This document shows, piece after piece, positions 45,344 through 55,126 of a DNA stretch of 56,603 bases. Origin of the DNA: Bacillus sp. BP-3 (lineage in GTDB: Bacteria; Bacillota; Bacilli; Bacillales; Bacillaceae_G); contig NZ_JAQOTJ010000022.1 in assembly GCF_028401955.1 (NCBI RefSeq), positions 1-56,603 on the forward strand, given 5' to 3'. The translations under genes and the position numbers were made by a program. A model generated the notes under the pieces. The model made no database searches. It was not told where the DNA came from and saw nothing but the letters and a program-made list of their open reading frames with translations. How positions within the stretch are numbered: position 1 is the first letter of the stretch; every line of letters starts with the position of its first letter.

Positions 45344-46003
45344 ATGCAAATGGGCATGCCCTCTTATCCACATGAGTTACGTAATGGCAAAGAAGCAACG
45401 ATTACTGTACAAGGTGAAGGTGTCGTAAAAGCAAAACCGGATGTTGTCGTCTTAACAATCGGTGTTCGTACTGAAGATCAAAATATAAAACAAGCACAAG
45501 CAGAAAATGCTGCTCTTTCTGCTAATTTACTTGCTGCTTTAAAGCAACTTGGAATTACAGAGCAAAATATTAAGACACTTTCTTACACCATTACACCTCA
45601 ATATGAATACATAAACGAAAAGCCTGTATTGAGAGGTTATCAAGTTGAGCATTTATATGAAGTTATTGTGCTTAATGTACAAAAAGCAGGCGAAGTATAT
45701 GAAACAGCTGTAACAAACGGAGCTAACGTCGCCAGGGGACTTGTATTTCGCGTTTCTGGACCTAATGCTTACTACAAACAAGCATTAGTACTCGCTGTGC
45801 AAAACGCTCAAGAAAAAGCAAGGACAATTGCTAGTACATATAATCTAAATATAAATCCTATTCCTCTTTCTCTCGTTGAAGAGTCTTCTCATATGCCTCG
45901 GGAATTTGTTGCTTACTCTGCTGTTCATAGCGGTGCTCCCCCTATTCAATCAGGTGAAATAGAAGTTATTTCAACTGTACGTGCTGTTTTTACTTATATG
46001 TAA
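45344..46003 (+). CDS. SIMPL domain (DUF541) protein
   Basis: 219 residues with the whole SIMPL domain: ITVQGEGVVKAKPDVVVLTIGV, given in parts, near 18-40, IKTLSYTITPQYEY and the C-terminal GEIEVISTVRAVFTY. There is no clear signal peptide, unlike many family members, which are periplasmic or secreted. GGAAGGTG is 7 bases before the ATG. Function unknown; family members have been tied to stress resistance. Confidence 0.85.
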   Translation: MQMGMPSYPHELRNGKEATITVQGEGVVKAKPDVVVLTIGVRTEDQNIKQAQAENAALSANLLAALKQLGITEQNIKTLSYTITPQYEYINEKPVLRGYQVEHLYEVIVLNVQKAGEVYETAVTNGANVARGLVFRVSGPNAYYKQALVLAVQNAQEKARTIASTYNLNINPIPLSLVEESSHMPREFVAYSAVHSGAPPIQSGEIEVISTVRAVFTYM

Positions 46004-46021
46004 TTGTATGTCTAGCAAAAA

Positions 46022-46071
46022 AGAAAACGTTCTCATTTAATTGTTGTAAAAAACTTTTGTTTTGATATAAT
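46022..46071 (+). promoter_or_regulatory. cre-like site and promoter of the purine permease gene
   Basis: AGAAAACGTTCTCA (46022-46035) matches the CcpA cre consensus TGWAANCGNTNWCA at all but the first base. It is followed by TTGTAA (46044-46049), 16 bases, TATAAT (46066-46071). The site lies just upstream of the -35. Confidence 0.6.
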
Positions 46072-46137
46072 AATAGACGGTGAACCTTACATAGGGATAT
46101 CACGGGTGGGAGAGGGATATGAAAAAGAAGGTTTAAC

Positions 46138-47427
46138 ATGAAAGGAATTCTCGAAAGAACATTTAAATTAGACTTACATCACACAACACCAAAACAAGAA
46201 ATACTTGCTGGTGTAACATCATTTTTCACGATTGTTTATATTATGATTGTGAATGCATCCATTTTATCAGATGCCGGCATTCCTCTTGAAGCAGGAATTT
46301 TAGCAACAGTATTCAGCTCATTTGTCGGATGTCTATTGATGGCATTTTGGGCAAATGCACCGGCGATTCTTGTACCAGGTATGGGAGTAAATGCGTTTTT
46401 TACGTACACAGCTGTGCATACGCTTGGTTTAACTTGGCAAGAAGCATTAGCAGCGGTATTTGTCGCTGGTATTATTTTTATGGTTGCCGCATTTACACCA
46501 ATTGCTCGCACACTTTCAGCCGCAATTCCACAATCGTTAAAAGAAGCGATAACTGTTGGTATCGGACTCTTTTTAGCGTTTATCGGCTTGCAAAAAGGCG
46601 GCCTTGTTGTTGCGAATTCGAATACTGCTGTTGCATTAGGGAAATTAAGTAGTCCAGTTGTTCTAGCAACACTGCTTACTCTTATCGTTGCTTTAGTTTT
46701 ATTTATTCGTAACGTACGTGGAAACTTTTTATGGACGATTGCAATTGGAACAGGAATCTCTTGGTTGTTTGGTATTGTTGATACAAGTCAAGTTGGTAAT
46801 AGCTCATTTTCATTTGCAAACTATGGGAATGTTTTTGGCGCAATGTCGTTTGGGAAACTAACTTCTTTACCGTTTTTAATCGCAACGTTCTCATTAAGTA
46901 TGGTACTCATTTTTGAAAACATGGGACTTTTGCACGGTTTATTAGAAGATCAGCGTAAATTCCCTCGTGCGTATCAAGCAAATGCAATTTCAGCGATGAC
47001 ATGCGGTCTATTTGGCACAAGTCCAACTGTTTCTACAATAGAAAGTGCTGCTGGTATTACAGCGGGCGGCAAAACAGGTCTGACGTCTATCGTCACTGGC
47101 GGATTATTCTTTGCCTCATTATTTGCTTTGCCATTTGTAAAATTAATTCCAGATAGCGCAATCGCTCCGATCTTAATTATTATTGGCGGTTTAATGATTA
47201 CAAACATTCAACAAATTCCTCTGAACGATTTTTCAGAAGGATTTCCAGCATTTTTAATCATCGTTATGATTCCGCTCACATATAGCATTGCTGATGGTAT
47301 TGCTTTTGGATTCATTGCATATCCAATCTTAAAAGTAGCACTTGGTAAACATAAAGAAGTTGCAAAACCGCTTTATGTTATCACATGTCTCTTCTTAGCC
47401 ATGTTTGTACTGCATGCCATTGGCTAA
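46138..47427 (+). CDS. NCS2-family purine permease (PbuG/PbuO-like)
   Basis: 429 residues, about 12-14 helices. Family motifs are MGVNAFFTY near residue 85, ITVGIGLFLAFIGLQKGG, and FGTSPTVSTIESAAGITAGGKTG (substrate loop, in parts, about 285-310). Imports guanine/hypoxanthine or adenine by proton symport. AGAAGGTTTAAC precedes the ATG. No purine riboswitch is found in the leader. Lies near the nucleoside salvage operon. Confidence 0.92.
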   Translation: MKGILERTFKLDLHHTTPKQEILAGVTSFFTIVYIMIVNASILSDAGIPLEAGILATVFSSFVGCLLMAFWANAPAILVPGMGVNAFFTYTAVHTLGLTWQEALAAVFVAGIIFMVAAFTPIARTLSAAIPQSLKEAITVGIGLFLAFIGLQKGGLVVANSNTAVALGKLSSPVVLATLLTLIVALVLFIRNVRGNFLWTIAIGTGISWLFGIVDTSQVGNSSFSFANYGNVFGAMSFGKLTSLPFLIATFSLSMVLIFENMGLLHGLLEDQRKFPRAYQANAISAMTCGLFGTSPTVSTIESAAGITAGGKTGLTSIVTGGLFFASLFALPFVKLIPDSAIAPILIIIGGLMITNIQQIPLNDFSEGFPAFLIIVMIPLTYSIADGIAFGFIAYPILKVALGKHKEVAKPLYVITCLFLAMFVLHAIG

Positions 47428-47430
47428 AGC

Positions 47431-47461
47431 AAAAACGCCGGGAATTCCCGGCGTTTTATTA
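47431..47461. terminator. Terminator of the permease gene
   Basis: AAAACGCCGGGAATTCCCGGCGTTTT perfect palindrome (stated in halves: AACGCCGGGAA / TTCCCGGCGTT) between convergent genes. Confidence 0.95.
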
Positions 47462-48409
47462 TTTAAACCAGCCCTTCTTATAAAACCAGACCATCATTCC
47501 GCCACCTATAAACGCCATTACGGCTAAACAAATATAATAGCCATACTCCCACTTTAACTCTGGCATATGATCAAAGTTCATTCCATATACACCAACTATA
47601 AATGTTAACGGCATGAAAATCGTTGAAAAAACCGTTAATGTCTTCATAATATTATTCATATGATGAGAGTTAAGCGAGAAGTAGCTATCGCGAATATCAG
47701 CTGTCAACTCTCGGCTTGCTTCAATCATTTCAGCAAGCTTTAAAAGATGATCGTGAATATCTTTAAAATAAATTTCATGGTCACTTGCACCATAAAAGCG
47801 CGTTGAATTTAAAATACGATATAATAAATCGCGCATCGGTACAATTGTTCGTCGTAATTTTGATAAATCAGAACGAATATCAAATACCTCTTCTAATACA
47901 GCACCAGCTGTATCTCCTGTTAAATTGTCATCAATAGCATTTAAATGATCTTCAATATAATATACCGGAGCAAAATAATCATCGACAATTTGGTCAATAA
48001 TCATATGAGTCACATGAAGAGTACTTCTCTTTACACGCTGTTTTTCTCCAAGTTTATTCCAAGCTCGTTCAATCGCCTTATTATGCGAAAAGTGAAAAGA
48101 TACAACAAACTGATCGCTAACGAATATATCAATTTCATGAGGCTCGAGTCCCTCTTCACTAAAAGCATGAAGTACTAAAAAATTATATCCTTCATAAAAA
48201 TCCACTTTCGGTCTCTGCACGTACTCCAAACAATCCTCAATCGCAAGGGGATGGAATTTAAAATAATCTTGTAAAATATATGTATACTCTTCTTTCGTCG
48301 GTTTACATAAATCCAGCCAAAACCATACGATATCTTCTCGCTTCGTTTCTTCTAATGACACGTCATATAATACTTCATTTTCTTTTGTTACTGCACAAAT
48401 TCTTATCAT
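47459..48409 (-). CDS. corA: Magnesium/cobalt transporter CorA
   Basis: 317 residues. Large cytoplasmic N-terminal domain, then two C-terminal helices with the selectivity signature YGMNFDHMPE between them (GMN motif). ATG 48409 follows GGGTGA; an in-frame start at 48436 is less supported. It begins only 24 bases after the pdp terminator, so its promoter must overlap that region or it depends on read-through. Confidence 0.93.
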   Translation of the reverse strand: MIRICAVTKENEVLYDVSLEETKREDIVWFWLDLCKPTKEEYTYILQDYFKFHPLAIEDCLEYVQRPKVDFYEGYNFLVLHAFSEEGLEPHEIDIFVSDQFVVSFHFSHNKAIERAWNKLGEKQRVKRSTLHVTHMIIDQIVDDYFAPVYYIEDHLNAIDDNLTGDTAGAVLEEVFDIRSDLSKLRRTIVPMRDLLYRILNSTRFYGASDHEIYFKDIHDHLLKLAEMIEASRELTADIRDSYFSLNSHHMNNIMKTLTVFSTIFMPLTFIVGVYGMNFDHMPELKWEYGYYICLAVMAFIGGGMMVWFYKKGWFK

Positions 48410-48432
48410 AATTTCACCCATTATTATTATAT

Positions 48433-48469
48433 GCAAAAAAAGCCAAGGAGAAAACTCCTTAGCTTTTTT
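48433..48469 (-). terminator. Terminator of deoB-punA-pdp
   Basis: AAGCTAAGGAG / CTCCTTGGCTT with a T-run on the minus strand, between pdp and corA. Confidence 0.88.
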
Positions 48470-48502
48470 ATCTCATGATTCGTGGACAAATTGTCACTTT
48501 AT
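48469..48502 (+). repeat. Dispersed repeat family B, shortened copy B5
   Basis: TATCTCATGATTCGTGGAC, then an internal deletion, then TTGTCACTTTAT. Both ends match the family but the middle (CCCCCACTGATGGAAG) is gone. Its right end includes the pdp stop codon. Confidence 0.65.
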
Positions 48503-49803
48503 TTCTCGACGATACCGTGTACTAACTTCGGTACATTGACGTGTTCCGCAGATACCTTCATGTTTTCGTAAATTTTTTGTTTTACATCTTCTACATTTTC
48601 ACGATTTGCGTAAATTGTTACAAGTGATTCGCCTTTCTTTACGCTATCGCCAACTTTTTTACGAAGCATAAGACCAACTGCTAAATCAATTTCAGATTCT
48701 TTCGTTGCGCGTCCTGCACCAAGAAGCATCGCTGCTGTACCAATTTCATCTGCGACAATTTCAGATATATAGCCATCTTCTTTTGCTTCCACTTCAATCT
48801 TATATTGCGCTTGCGGAAGTTTCATTGGATCATCAACAACAGAAGCATCGCCGCCTTGTGCTGCTAGGAAGGTTTTAAACGCTTCTAATGCCTTGCCATT
48901 GTTCATCACTTCAAGTAGCTTTTCACGTGCATCTTCTAAAGAAGAAGCTTGTCCAGCTAAGTATACCATTTGACTTCCAAGTGTTAAACATAACTCTTCT
49001 AGGTCTTTTGGTCCTTTTCCTTGCAATGTATCAATCGCTTCCTTCACTTCTAAAGCGTTACCGATTGCCTCACCAAGCGGCTGACTCATATCAGAGATAA
49101 CAGCCATTGTTTTACGTCCAACATTGTTACCAATACGAACCATCGCCTCTGCTAATCGCTTCGCATCCTCATCCGTTTTCATAAATGCACCCGCACCTGT
49201 TTTTACATCAAGAACGATTGCATCCGCACCAGCTGCAATTTTTTTACTCATAATAGAGCTGGCAATTAACGGGATAGAGTTTACCGTTGCCGTCACATCA
49301 CGAAGTGCATATAACTTTTTGTCAGCAGGTGTTAGATTACCACTTTGCCCAATAACAGCAATTTTGTTTTCATTTACAAGACGAATAAATTCCTCGTTTT
49401 CAATTTCTACATGGAATCCTGGGACTGCTTCTAGTTTATCAATCGTACCACCTGTATGCCCAAGACCACGACCAGACATTTTCGCAACTGGTACACCTAG
49501 AGCAGCTACTAATGGACCTAATACAAGTGTAGTTGTATCACCAACACCACCTGTTGAATGCTTATCTACTTTTACGCCTTCAATCGCTGATAAATCAATT
49601 GTATCTCCACTATTTACCATCGCCATCGTTAAATCAGCACGTTCCTGCTCGTTCATATCTTGGAAGAAAATTGCCATTGCCAGTGAACTCATTTGGTAAT
49701 CTGGAATATTACCATTTGTATACCCTTCAATGATAAAATTAATTTCTTCTGTCGTTAATGCTTTGCCATCACGCTTTTTCGCAATTAGGTCCACCATTCT
49801 CAT
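48499..49803 (-). CDS. pdp: Pyrimidine-nucleoside phosphorylase
   Basis: 434 residues, thymidine/pyrimidine phosphorylase family. [17 protein letters not shown] carries the phosphate-binding loop, [16 protein letters not shown] and [13 protein letters not shown] bind nucleoside. Releases pentose-1-phosphate from uridine and thymidine for DeoB. It follows punA after 7 bases. Stop codon in repeat B5. Confidence 0.97.
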   Translation of the reverse strand: MRMVDLIAKKRDGKALTTEEINFIIEGYTNGNIPDYQMSSLAMAIFFQDMNEQERADLTMAMVNSGDTIDLSAIEGVKVDKHSTGGVGDTTTLVLGPLVAALGVPVAKMSGRGLGHTGGTIDKLEAVPGFHVEIENEEFIRLVNENKIAVIGQSGNLTPADKKLYALRDVTATVNSIPLIASSIMSKKIAAGADAIVLDVKTGAGAFMKTDEDAKRLAEAMVRIGNNVGRKTMAVISDMSQPLGEAIGNALEVKEAIDTLQGKGPKDLEELCLTLGSQMVYLAGQASSLEDAREKLLEVMNNGKALEAFKTFLAAQGGDASVVDDPMKLPQAQYKIEVEAKEDGYISEIVADEIGTAAMLLGAGRATKESEIDLAVGLMLRKKVGDSVKKGESLVTIYANRENVEDVKQKIYENMKVSAEHVNVPKLVHGIVEK

Positions 49804-49810
49804 TGTAAAC

Positions 49811-50632
49811 TCATCCCTTCATTTGTTTTACAATTTCTTTTACAAGTGCTAAGAAGTTTGCTTTTACACGTTCTGTTGTTTCAATTACTTCCTCATGATT
49901 AAGCGGCTGATCTAAAATACCAGCTGCCATATTTGAAATACAAGAAATACCAAGTACTTTCATACCAGCATGACGTGCTACGATAACTTCTGGTACAGTT
50001 GACATTCCGACAGCATCTCCGCCAACTGTACGGATCATACGAATTTCTGCAGGTGTTTCGTATACAGGACCTGTCATCGCCGCATATACACCTTCTTGTA
50101 CTTTAATATTTAAATCAGCTGCAACTTGTTTCGCCATTGCACGAAGATCTTTACTATAAGATTCAGACATATCAGGGAAACGTACACCCATTTCAGAATC
50201 ATTTGGTCCGATTAATGGATTGTATCCCATAAAGTTAATATGATCTGAGATTAACATTAAATCGCCTGGCTCATATGATGTATTTACACCACCAGCTGCG
50301 TTTGTAACAACAACTGTTTCTACACCTAATTCTTTCATAACACGAACTGGGAATGTTACTTTTTGCATATCGTATCCTTCATAGTAATGGAAGCGACCTT
50401 GCATTGCTACAACTGTAACTCCTTGAAGTGTACCGAATACTAGTTGGCCAGCATGACCTTCAACTGTTGATACAGGAAACTCAGGAATTTCATTATATGG
50501 TACAGCTACTGCATTTTCGATTTCATCCGCTAATACACCTAAACCTGAACCAAGGATTAGTCCTACTGTCGGTCTTTCTGAAAATTTACCTTTTAAATAT
50601 GATGCAGATTTTGAAATTAATTCACGATTCAT
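49811..50632 (-). CDS. punA: Purine-nucleoside phosphorylase
   Basis: 273-residue trimeric-type PNP. Motifs are [13 protein letters not shown] (phosphate), [19 protein letters not shown] in parts, TNAAGGVN and [17 protein letters not shown]. Cleaves guanosine/inosine. Second gene of deoB-punA-pdp, starting 12 bases after deoB; AGGAGG precedes the ATG. Confidence 0.97.
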   Translation of the reverse strand: MNRELISKSASYLKGKFSERPTVGLILGSGLGVLADEIENAVAVPYNEIPEFPVSTVEGHAGQLVFGTLQGVTVVAMQGRFHYYEGYDMQKVTFPVRVMKELGVETVVVTNAAGGVNTSYEPGDLMLISDHINFMGYNPLIGPNDSEMGVRFPDMSESYSKDLRAMAKQVAADLNIKVQEGVYAAMTGPVYETPAEIRMIRTVGGDAVGMSTVPEVIVARHAGMKVLGISCISNMAAGILDQPLNHEEVIETTERVKANFLALVKEIVKQMKG

Positions 50633-50644
50633 TTTATATTCCTC

Positions 50645-51829
50645 CTATTTACCTAGCTCGTTTAAGAAACTTTTTCCGTATTTTGGCATTGTTACATTGA
50701 AGTTTTCTGCAACTGTTGCACCGATATCAGCAAATGTTTGACGAAGTGATAATTCTTGTCCACCATTTTTCATACTTGGGCTATACGCTAATAATGGTAC
50801 ATATTCACGCGTATGGTCTGTACCGTAGTGAATTGGGTCATTACCATGGTCAGCTGTAATAAGTAATAAGTCGTCTTCTTGTAACTTTTCAAACACTTCA
50901 GGAAGGCGTGCATCATATTCCTGTAATGCTTCTCCATATCCTTGAGGATCACGACGATGACCGAATAGTGCATCAAAGTCAACTAGATTTAAAAAGCTTA
51001 AACCAGTAAAGTCCATGTTTAATGTATCTACAAGTTTATCCATACCATCCATGTTTGATTTTGTACGAAGAGACTCTGTTACACCTTCTCCATCATAAAT
51101 GTCAGAAATTTTGCCAATTGCAATTACATCATAGTCAGCATCTTTTAATTCGTTCATAACTGTGCGACCGAATGGTTTTAAAGCGTAATCATGACGATTC
51201 GGTGTACGTGTAAAGTTTCCTGGCTCTCCAACGAATGGACGGGCAATCACACGACCAACCATATATTTTTCATCAAGTGTTAACTCACGTGCAATTTTAC
51301 AAATGTTATATAATTCTTCAAGTGGTACAACTTCTTCATGAGCAGCAATTTGCAGTACGCTATCAGCAGATGTATACACGATTAATGCGCCTGTTTCCAT
51401 ATGCTCTTGTCCAAGTTCATCGAGAATCCCTGTTCCAGAAGCTGGTTTATTCCCAATGATTTTACGCCCTGTTCTCGCTTCTAACTCATCCAGCAATTCT
51501 TTTGGGAATCCTTCTGGGAACACTTGGAACGGCGTATCAATGTATAGACCCATAATCTCCCAATGTCCTGTCATGGTATCCTTACCCGTAGATTTTTCTT
51601 GCATTTTTGTATAATATGCAAGCGGCTTCTCTACTTTTGAAATCCCTTTCATTTCACGGATGTTACCAAGACCTAAATTCATCATGTTTGGCATCTGTAA
51701 TCCATTCATATGCTCTGCAATATGACCTAATGTGTCAGAACCTTTATCGCCATATTTCTCGGCATCTGGTGCCTCTCCAATTCCTACGGAGTCCATTACG
51801 ATAAGGAAAATACGTTTATATTTGCTCAC
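50645..51829 (-). CDS. deoB: Phosphopentomutase
   Basis: 394 residues, alkaline-phosphatase-like metalloenzyme (Drm). [12 protein letters not shown] holds a metal ligand, [10 protein letters not shown] the catalytic threonine, and [21 protein letters not shown] further metal ligands. Interconverts (deoxy)ribose-1-P and -5-P, joining nucleoside breakdown to central metabolism. AGGAGGTTACAG precedes the start codon. First gene of the operon. Confidence 0.97.
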   Translation of the reverse strand: MSKYKRIFLIVMDSVGIGEAPDAEKYGDKGSDTLGHIAEHMNGLQMPNMMNLGLGNIREMKGISKVEKPLAYYTKMQEKSTGKDTMTGHWEIMGLYIDTPFQVFPEGFPKELLDELEARTGRKIIGNKPASGTGILDELGQEHMETGALIVYTSADSVLQIAAHEEVVPLEELYNICKIARELTLDEKYMVGRVIARPFVGEPGNFTRTPNRHDYALKPFGRTVMNELKDADYDVIAIGKISDIYDGEGVTESLRTKSNMDGMDKLVDTLNMDFTGLSFLNLVDFDALFGHRRDPQGYGEALQEYDARLPEVFEKLQEDDLLLITADHGNDPIHYGTDHTREYVPLLAYSPSMKNGGQELSLRQTFADIGATVAENFNVTMPKYGKSFLNELGK

Positions 51830-52198
51830 AACTGTAACCTCCTATATATGCTACTAATGTAGTATGTTCAAATCGCTTTAAAAACTTCCTTCTTCTTCTA
51901 AGTCAGATGTCAGACATCTCTCACAGCTATCATAACATGTTCGCGCTTTCTTTTTAAGAAATTTTTATCATATTTCATATTTTCTACACATTTTCATTGT
52001 AATCTATTCTGCCGAGAAGCGCTAATAAAACCAATATATAAATCTATTTTGTTTTTTCTAACATATCAGTCGCTGCTATCTATGCAGGACAAAACGCGAT
52101 CTGCACTCGTTTTGTCTCTTTGTTTTAATTCTTGCATGTGGCTAGATGCTCTCTACTGCCTAAAAGAAAAGCTTTTGTTATTGGAATGTATATCAATA
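51830..52198. other. Gap between deoB and the YtkA-like gene
   Basis: The left 200 bases are the deoB leader and promoter region; no known operator was recognised. The right part is repeat copy A5. No gene is supported. Confidence 0.6.
52034..52190 (+). repeat. Dispersed repeat family A, copy A5
   Basis: Left module ATATAAATCTATTTTG, CTAACATATCAGTCGCTGC and TATGC; a core with the perfect hairpin GACAAAACG / CGTTTTGTC; right module GGCTAGATGCTCTCTACTGCC and AAAAGAAAAGC tail. Confidence 0.78.
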
Positions 52199-52232
52199 AT
52201 AAATAAAAACAGCTCTTTCAAAGAGCTGTTCC
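52199..52232 (-). terminator. Terminator of the YtkA-like gene
   Basis: AACAGCTCTTT / AAAGAGCTGTT with TTTTATTTATT on the minus strand, right after the stop. Confidence 0.9.
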
Positions 52233-52976
52233 TTACTTCACTTCAACTGTTTCTTCTTTATGGTCATGAAGATCACCTTTTCGTACATGAACCTTCACTT
52301 TATACGTACCTGCTTCTTTAAATGTATGAGTGCTTGTATATTCACCTTTGTTACCTTCTTTTGCTGGAACAAACTCGTGCTTTTCTGCACCATCTTTCCA
52401 AATTTCAAGTTGAACTTCCGCACCAGTTAACGCTTCTTCTTTTTGTTTTAAGTGTACTTTCATTGTAGATTCTGTATTTGCTTTTACACCATCTGCCATA
52501 AGATGAATCATTGTCTCACTTTTATGATCACCATGACCCGCTTCATGACTATCATGAGCTTTCTTTTCTTCTGTTACTTTTGCATTTCCAACAGCTACTT
52601 TTACTTCTGGCATCACATGCATATCACGTGCATTTGTATGTGCAATAATATGGTAAACACCGTCAGATGGGAATGTTTTATCGATTGTATAAACACCGTT
52701 CCCTTTATGCTTCGCATTTGCCATTTCTTTTTTCTCTTCGCCATCTTTCCAAATTTCAAATTTCACATCATCTGCATCTGTTACTTTTTCTTTCCCTTGT
52801 GTAACACTTGCTTGCACTTCTACTTTTTCATTTGGCTTTATTGTTTCAGGGTTTGTTTTTACTGCTACTTTTACTTCTTCAAGCGGCTTATCATTTTTCG
52901 CTTTTTCGTCCGATTTCGTATTGCAACCAGCTAATGCTAGCATGGCGATAAATAATGTAATTAAAAGTTTCTTCAT
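52233..52976 (-). CDS. Lipoprotein with two YtkA-like domains
   Basis: 247 residues. Signal peptide with lipobox LAGC (Cys18), so membrane-anchored outside the cell. Two homologous YtkA-like beta-sandwich domains (about 33-130 and 150-247) each contain EIWKDG, in the form VKFEIWKDGEEK and VQLEIWKDGAEK. They are joined by a His-rich linker HDSHEAGHGDHK (about 137-148). The histidines hint at metal, perhaps copper, binding; this is inference. AAGGAGGAAG precedes the ATG. Single gene. Confidence 0.9.
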   Translation of the reverse strand: MKKLLITLFIAMLALAGCNTKSDEKAKNDKPLEEVKVAVKTNPETIKPNEKVEVQASVTQGKEKVTDADDVKFEIWKDGEEKKEMANAKHKGNGVYTIDKTFPSDGVYHIIAHTNARDMHVMPEVKVAVGNAKVTEEKKAHDSHEAGHGDHKSETMIHLMADGVKANTESTMKVHLKQKEEALTGAEVQLEIWKDGAEKHEFVPAKEGNKGEYTSTHTFKEAGTYKVKVHVRKGDLHDHKEETVEVK

Positions 52977-53099
52977 TATAACTTCCTCCTTCGTACTATA
53001 TTAGTATAGAGGAAATATACGTTCATATTCTAGCCTTCTGCTGAAAACAATGTACGAAATGTTTGTGAAGTTTTTGTGAAGTTTTTTTCACCATAATAG

Positions 53100-53126
53100 C
53101 AAAAGGACATGAAAACTCATGCCCTT
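53100..53126 (-). terminator. Terminator of xerD
   Basis: GGGCATGA / TCATGTCC followed by TTTTGC on the minus strand, overlapping the last xerD codons. Confidence 0.75.
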
Positions 53127-54007
53127 GGATGGAACTGTTTATATACATCTTTTAATCTAGTTTTTGAAACGTGTGTATAAATTTGTGTTGTTGAAATATC
53201 GGCATGACCAAGCATTTCTTGTACCGCCCTTAAATCTGCCCCATTCTCTAATAAATGCGTTGCAAAAGAATGACGCAACGTATGCGGTGTAAGTTCTTTT
53301 TGAATGTTTGCTTCTTTTGCAAGTCGCTTTAAAATTTTCCAAAATCCTTGGCGTGATAAACGATTTCCATGATGATTTAAAAAGAGTGCTTCGGCCGTCT
53401 GCTTTCCAAATAGTTCCGGTCTTCCTTTTTCAATATAATGCTGAATCGCCTCTGCCGCTAAGCTGCCAAGAGGGATAATTCTCTCTTTATTTCCCTTTCC
53501 TATGCAACGAACAAAACCCATTGTTAAATGTACATCAGCAATGTTTAATTCAATTAACTCAGAAACACGTAATCCTGTTGCATATAATAACTCTAGCATA
53601 GCCCTATCACGGATTCCGAAGGCACTCGTTGCTTTCGGCGTTTGTAATAATGCTTCTACTTCATCAATAGATAACACTTTCGGTAATTTACGCTCAGCTT
53701 GAGGCGTTTCAATATGTACAGATGGGTCATGTTCCACAACGCGTTCACGTAATAAAAATTGATGAAACGATCGTATAGATGCAATGTGACGCGCCATCGT
53801 TTTCGAAGATTTATCATTCTCTTTTAGATGATGCAAAAAGCTTACAATATGCATTCGCGTCACATCATGAAAAGATATAATTCCCTCTACTTTTTGTAAA
53901 TACTTCATATAACTTTTTAAATCACGTTCATATGATACAACTGTATTTTTAGCTAACCCTTTTTCAACAACCATATAATGAATAAAATCTTGTAATTGAT
54001 CTTTCAA
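53117..54007 (-). CDS. xerD: Tyrosine recombinase XerD
   Basis: 296 residues. N-terminal SAM-like DNA-binding domain (1-90) and catalytic domain with Arg in [32 protein letters not shown] in parts (HxxR), [16 protein letters not shown] with the nucleophile Tyr near 278. Works with XerC at dif to resolve chromosome dimers. Its place between yqzK and deoB is that of B. subtilis xerD (ripX), so it is a housekeeping gene, not a phage integrase. Confidence 0.96.
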   Translation of the reverse strand: MKDQLQDFIHYMVVEKGLAKNTVVSYERDLKSYMKYLQKVEGIISFHDVTRMHIVSFLHHLKENDKSSKTMARHIASIRSFHQFLLRERVVEHDPSVHIETPQAERKLPKVLSIDEVEALLQTPKATSAFGIRDRAMLELLYATGLRVSELIELNIADVHLTMGFVRCIGKGNKERIIPLGSLAAEAIQHYIEKGRPELFGKQTAEALFLNHHGNRLSRQGFWKILKRLAKEANIQKELTPHTLRHSFATHLLENGADLRAVQEMLGHADISTTQIYTHVSKTRLKDVYKQFHPRA

Positions 54008-54013
54008 TCTTCT

Positions 54014-54244
54014 CTACTCCCCATTTTCATAGAAAAAAATCATTCTGTTTACGAAAGCATCTTTCGCAGGTTCTTCTGTTCCAGATACTTTTTCTACCAT
54101 TTCTTCTTTCGGTTTTTCATAACGATGATAGCTTTCATATTCTTCATTTATCCATAGTATAGCGAAATAAAACAAAATGGTACAACTGGTAAACAATAAA
54201 AATACTTTCATACCATCAAAAATAACTTTCATTGCTCGGCGCAT
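54014..54244 (-). CDS. yqzK: DUF4227 membrane protein YqzK
   Basis: 76 residues; basic N-terminus MRRAMKVIFDGMK, a single helix (VFLLFTSCTILFYFAILW) and an acidic external tail. ATG 54244 is 8 bases after GGAGG; an earlier start at 54259 is rejected. Conserved between fur and xerD in Bacillus; function unknown. Confidence 0.88.
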   Translation of the reverse strand: MRRAMKVIFDGMKVFLLFTSCTILFYFAILWINEEYESYHRYEKPKEEMVEKVSGTEEPAKDAFVNRMIFFYENGE

Positions 54245-54304
54245 TGTAAATTCCTCCAAAATAGTTCATCACCAAAAGACGGGGGTGACATATAGATAGA
54301 TGTA

Positions 54305-54416
54305 CACTCCACTCCGAGTGGACACTTTCCGCGGGCGAGAGCGAGCCTTCTCGGCAAGCCTGCGGGGTCTCACTTCCCTCGCTATTCCCGCAGGAGTCAC
54401 CACTCTCCGTTCCGTG
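54305..54416. repeat. GC-rich interspersed repeat upstream of yqzK
   Basis: Contains TGGACACTTTCCGCGGGC, GAGCCTTCTCGGC, GCCTGCGGGGTCTC and CCCGCAGGAGTC, an imperfect inverted-repeat series far richer in G+C than its surroundings. The words match a repeat I recall from several other Bacillaceae. It fills most of the 300-base gap between fur and yqzK. Confidence 0.75.
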
Positions 54417-54531
54417 TATTAAAAATGATTCGTTTTCAAAAAGTCAAACCCTTGTGACAGTGATGAACCTCCAAAATATATGTTATTACAACATATGCCA
54501 AGCTTTTCATCATTTATACCTGATTACAAAT

Positions 54532-54568
54532 AAAAAACCTCTTCCTAATTAAATAGGAAAAGGTTATT
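54532..54568 (-). terminator. Terminator of fur
   Basis: AACCTTTTCCTA / TAGGAAGAGGTT with TTTTTTATTTG on the minus strand, at the fur stop codon. Confidence 0.9.
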
Positions 54569-55019
54569 TTTCTTCTGTTAATTTTTCTTGACAATTTTCA
54601 CAAACACCGTGGAACGTTAAACGATGGTCTTTTACTTTAAAGCGCCATTCTTGTTCTATCCTTTTTTCTACTTCGCCAAGTAAATCCTCTTGAATTTCTT
54701 CTACTGCACCGCATTCCGTACAAATTAAATGATGATGAAAACGTGATGCTCCTTCTTGGCGTAAGTCATAGCGCGAAACACCGTCACCGAAATTAATCTT
54801 GTCGACAATTTTCAACTCGGATAATAACTCCAAAGTCCGATAAACGGTTGCAAGTCCGATCTCTGGCGACTTTTCTTTTACAAGGAGGTAAACATCTTCC
54901 GCGCTTAAATGGTCTTCTTCATTTTCTAGCAGCACGCGAACTGTTGCTTCACGTTGTGGTGTTAATTTATAACTCGCTGCATGTAATTGCTTCTTAATTC
55001 GATCAATTCTTTCTTCCAT
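54564..55019 (-). CDS. fur: Ferric uptake regulator Fur
   Basis: 151 residues. Winged helix (about 1-85, with YKLTPQREATVRVLLE and IGLATVYRTLELLSEL) and metal-binding dimerisation domain with HHHLICTECGAVEE and HGVCENCQEK (two CxxC). Position fur-yqzK-xerD is that of B. subtilis fur, which separates it from paralogues PerR and Zur. A Fur-box-like site lies about 90 bases upstream. Confidence 0.95.
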   Translation of the reverse strand: MEERIDRIKKQLHAASYKLTPQREATVRVLLENEEDHLSAEDVYLLVKEKSPEIGLATVYRTLELLSELKIVDKINFGDGVSRYDLRQEGASRFHHHLICTECGAVEEIQEDLLGEVEKRIEQEWRFKVKDHRLTFHGVCENCQEKLTEEK

Positions 55020-55103
55020 TCGGTACTACTCCCTCCCTCGCCACTCTTACCCCATTATATCAGAAGAAGGGCAACTGTCAAAAGAAAAATAATCAAGATT
55101 ACT

Positions 55104-55118
55104 TGATAATAATTCTCA
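55104..55118. promoter_or_regulatory. Fur box
   Basis: TGATAATAATTCTCA matches the 7-1-7 consensus TGATAATnATTATCA at 14 of 15 positions. Located between spoIIM and fur, 85-99 bases before the fur start; implies iron-dependent autoregulation. Confidence 0.65.
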
Positions 55119-55126
55119 AAGTATAA

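Noticed and set aside
46004-46137. Purine riboswitch ahead of the purine permease gene
   Set aside because: The conserved purine aptamer words and a following terminator are absent.
49124-49699. Long open frame antisense to pdp (about 190 codons)
   Set aside because: It mirrors pdp codon structure, has no RBS, and pdp is certain.
52452-52934. Phe/Cys-rich open frame antisense to the YtkA-like gene
   Set aside because: Its odd composition is the complement of Lys/Glu-rich codons; no RBS.
53117-54007. Phage integrase with attachment site
   Set aside because: Synteny and motifs identify chromosomal XerD; no phage genes or att repeats nearby.
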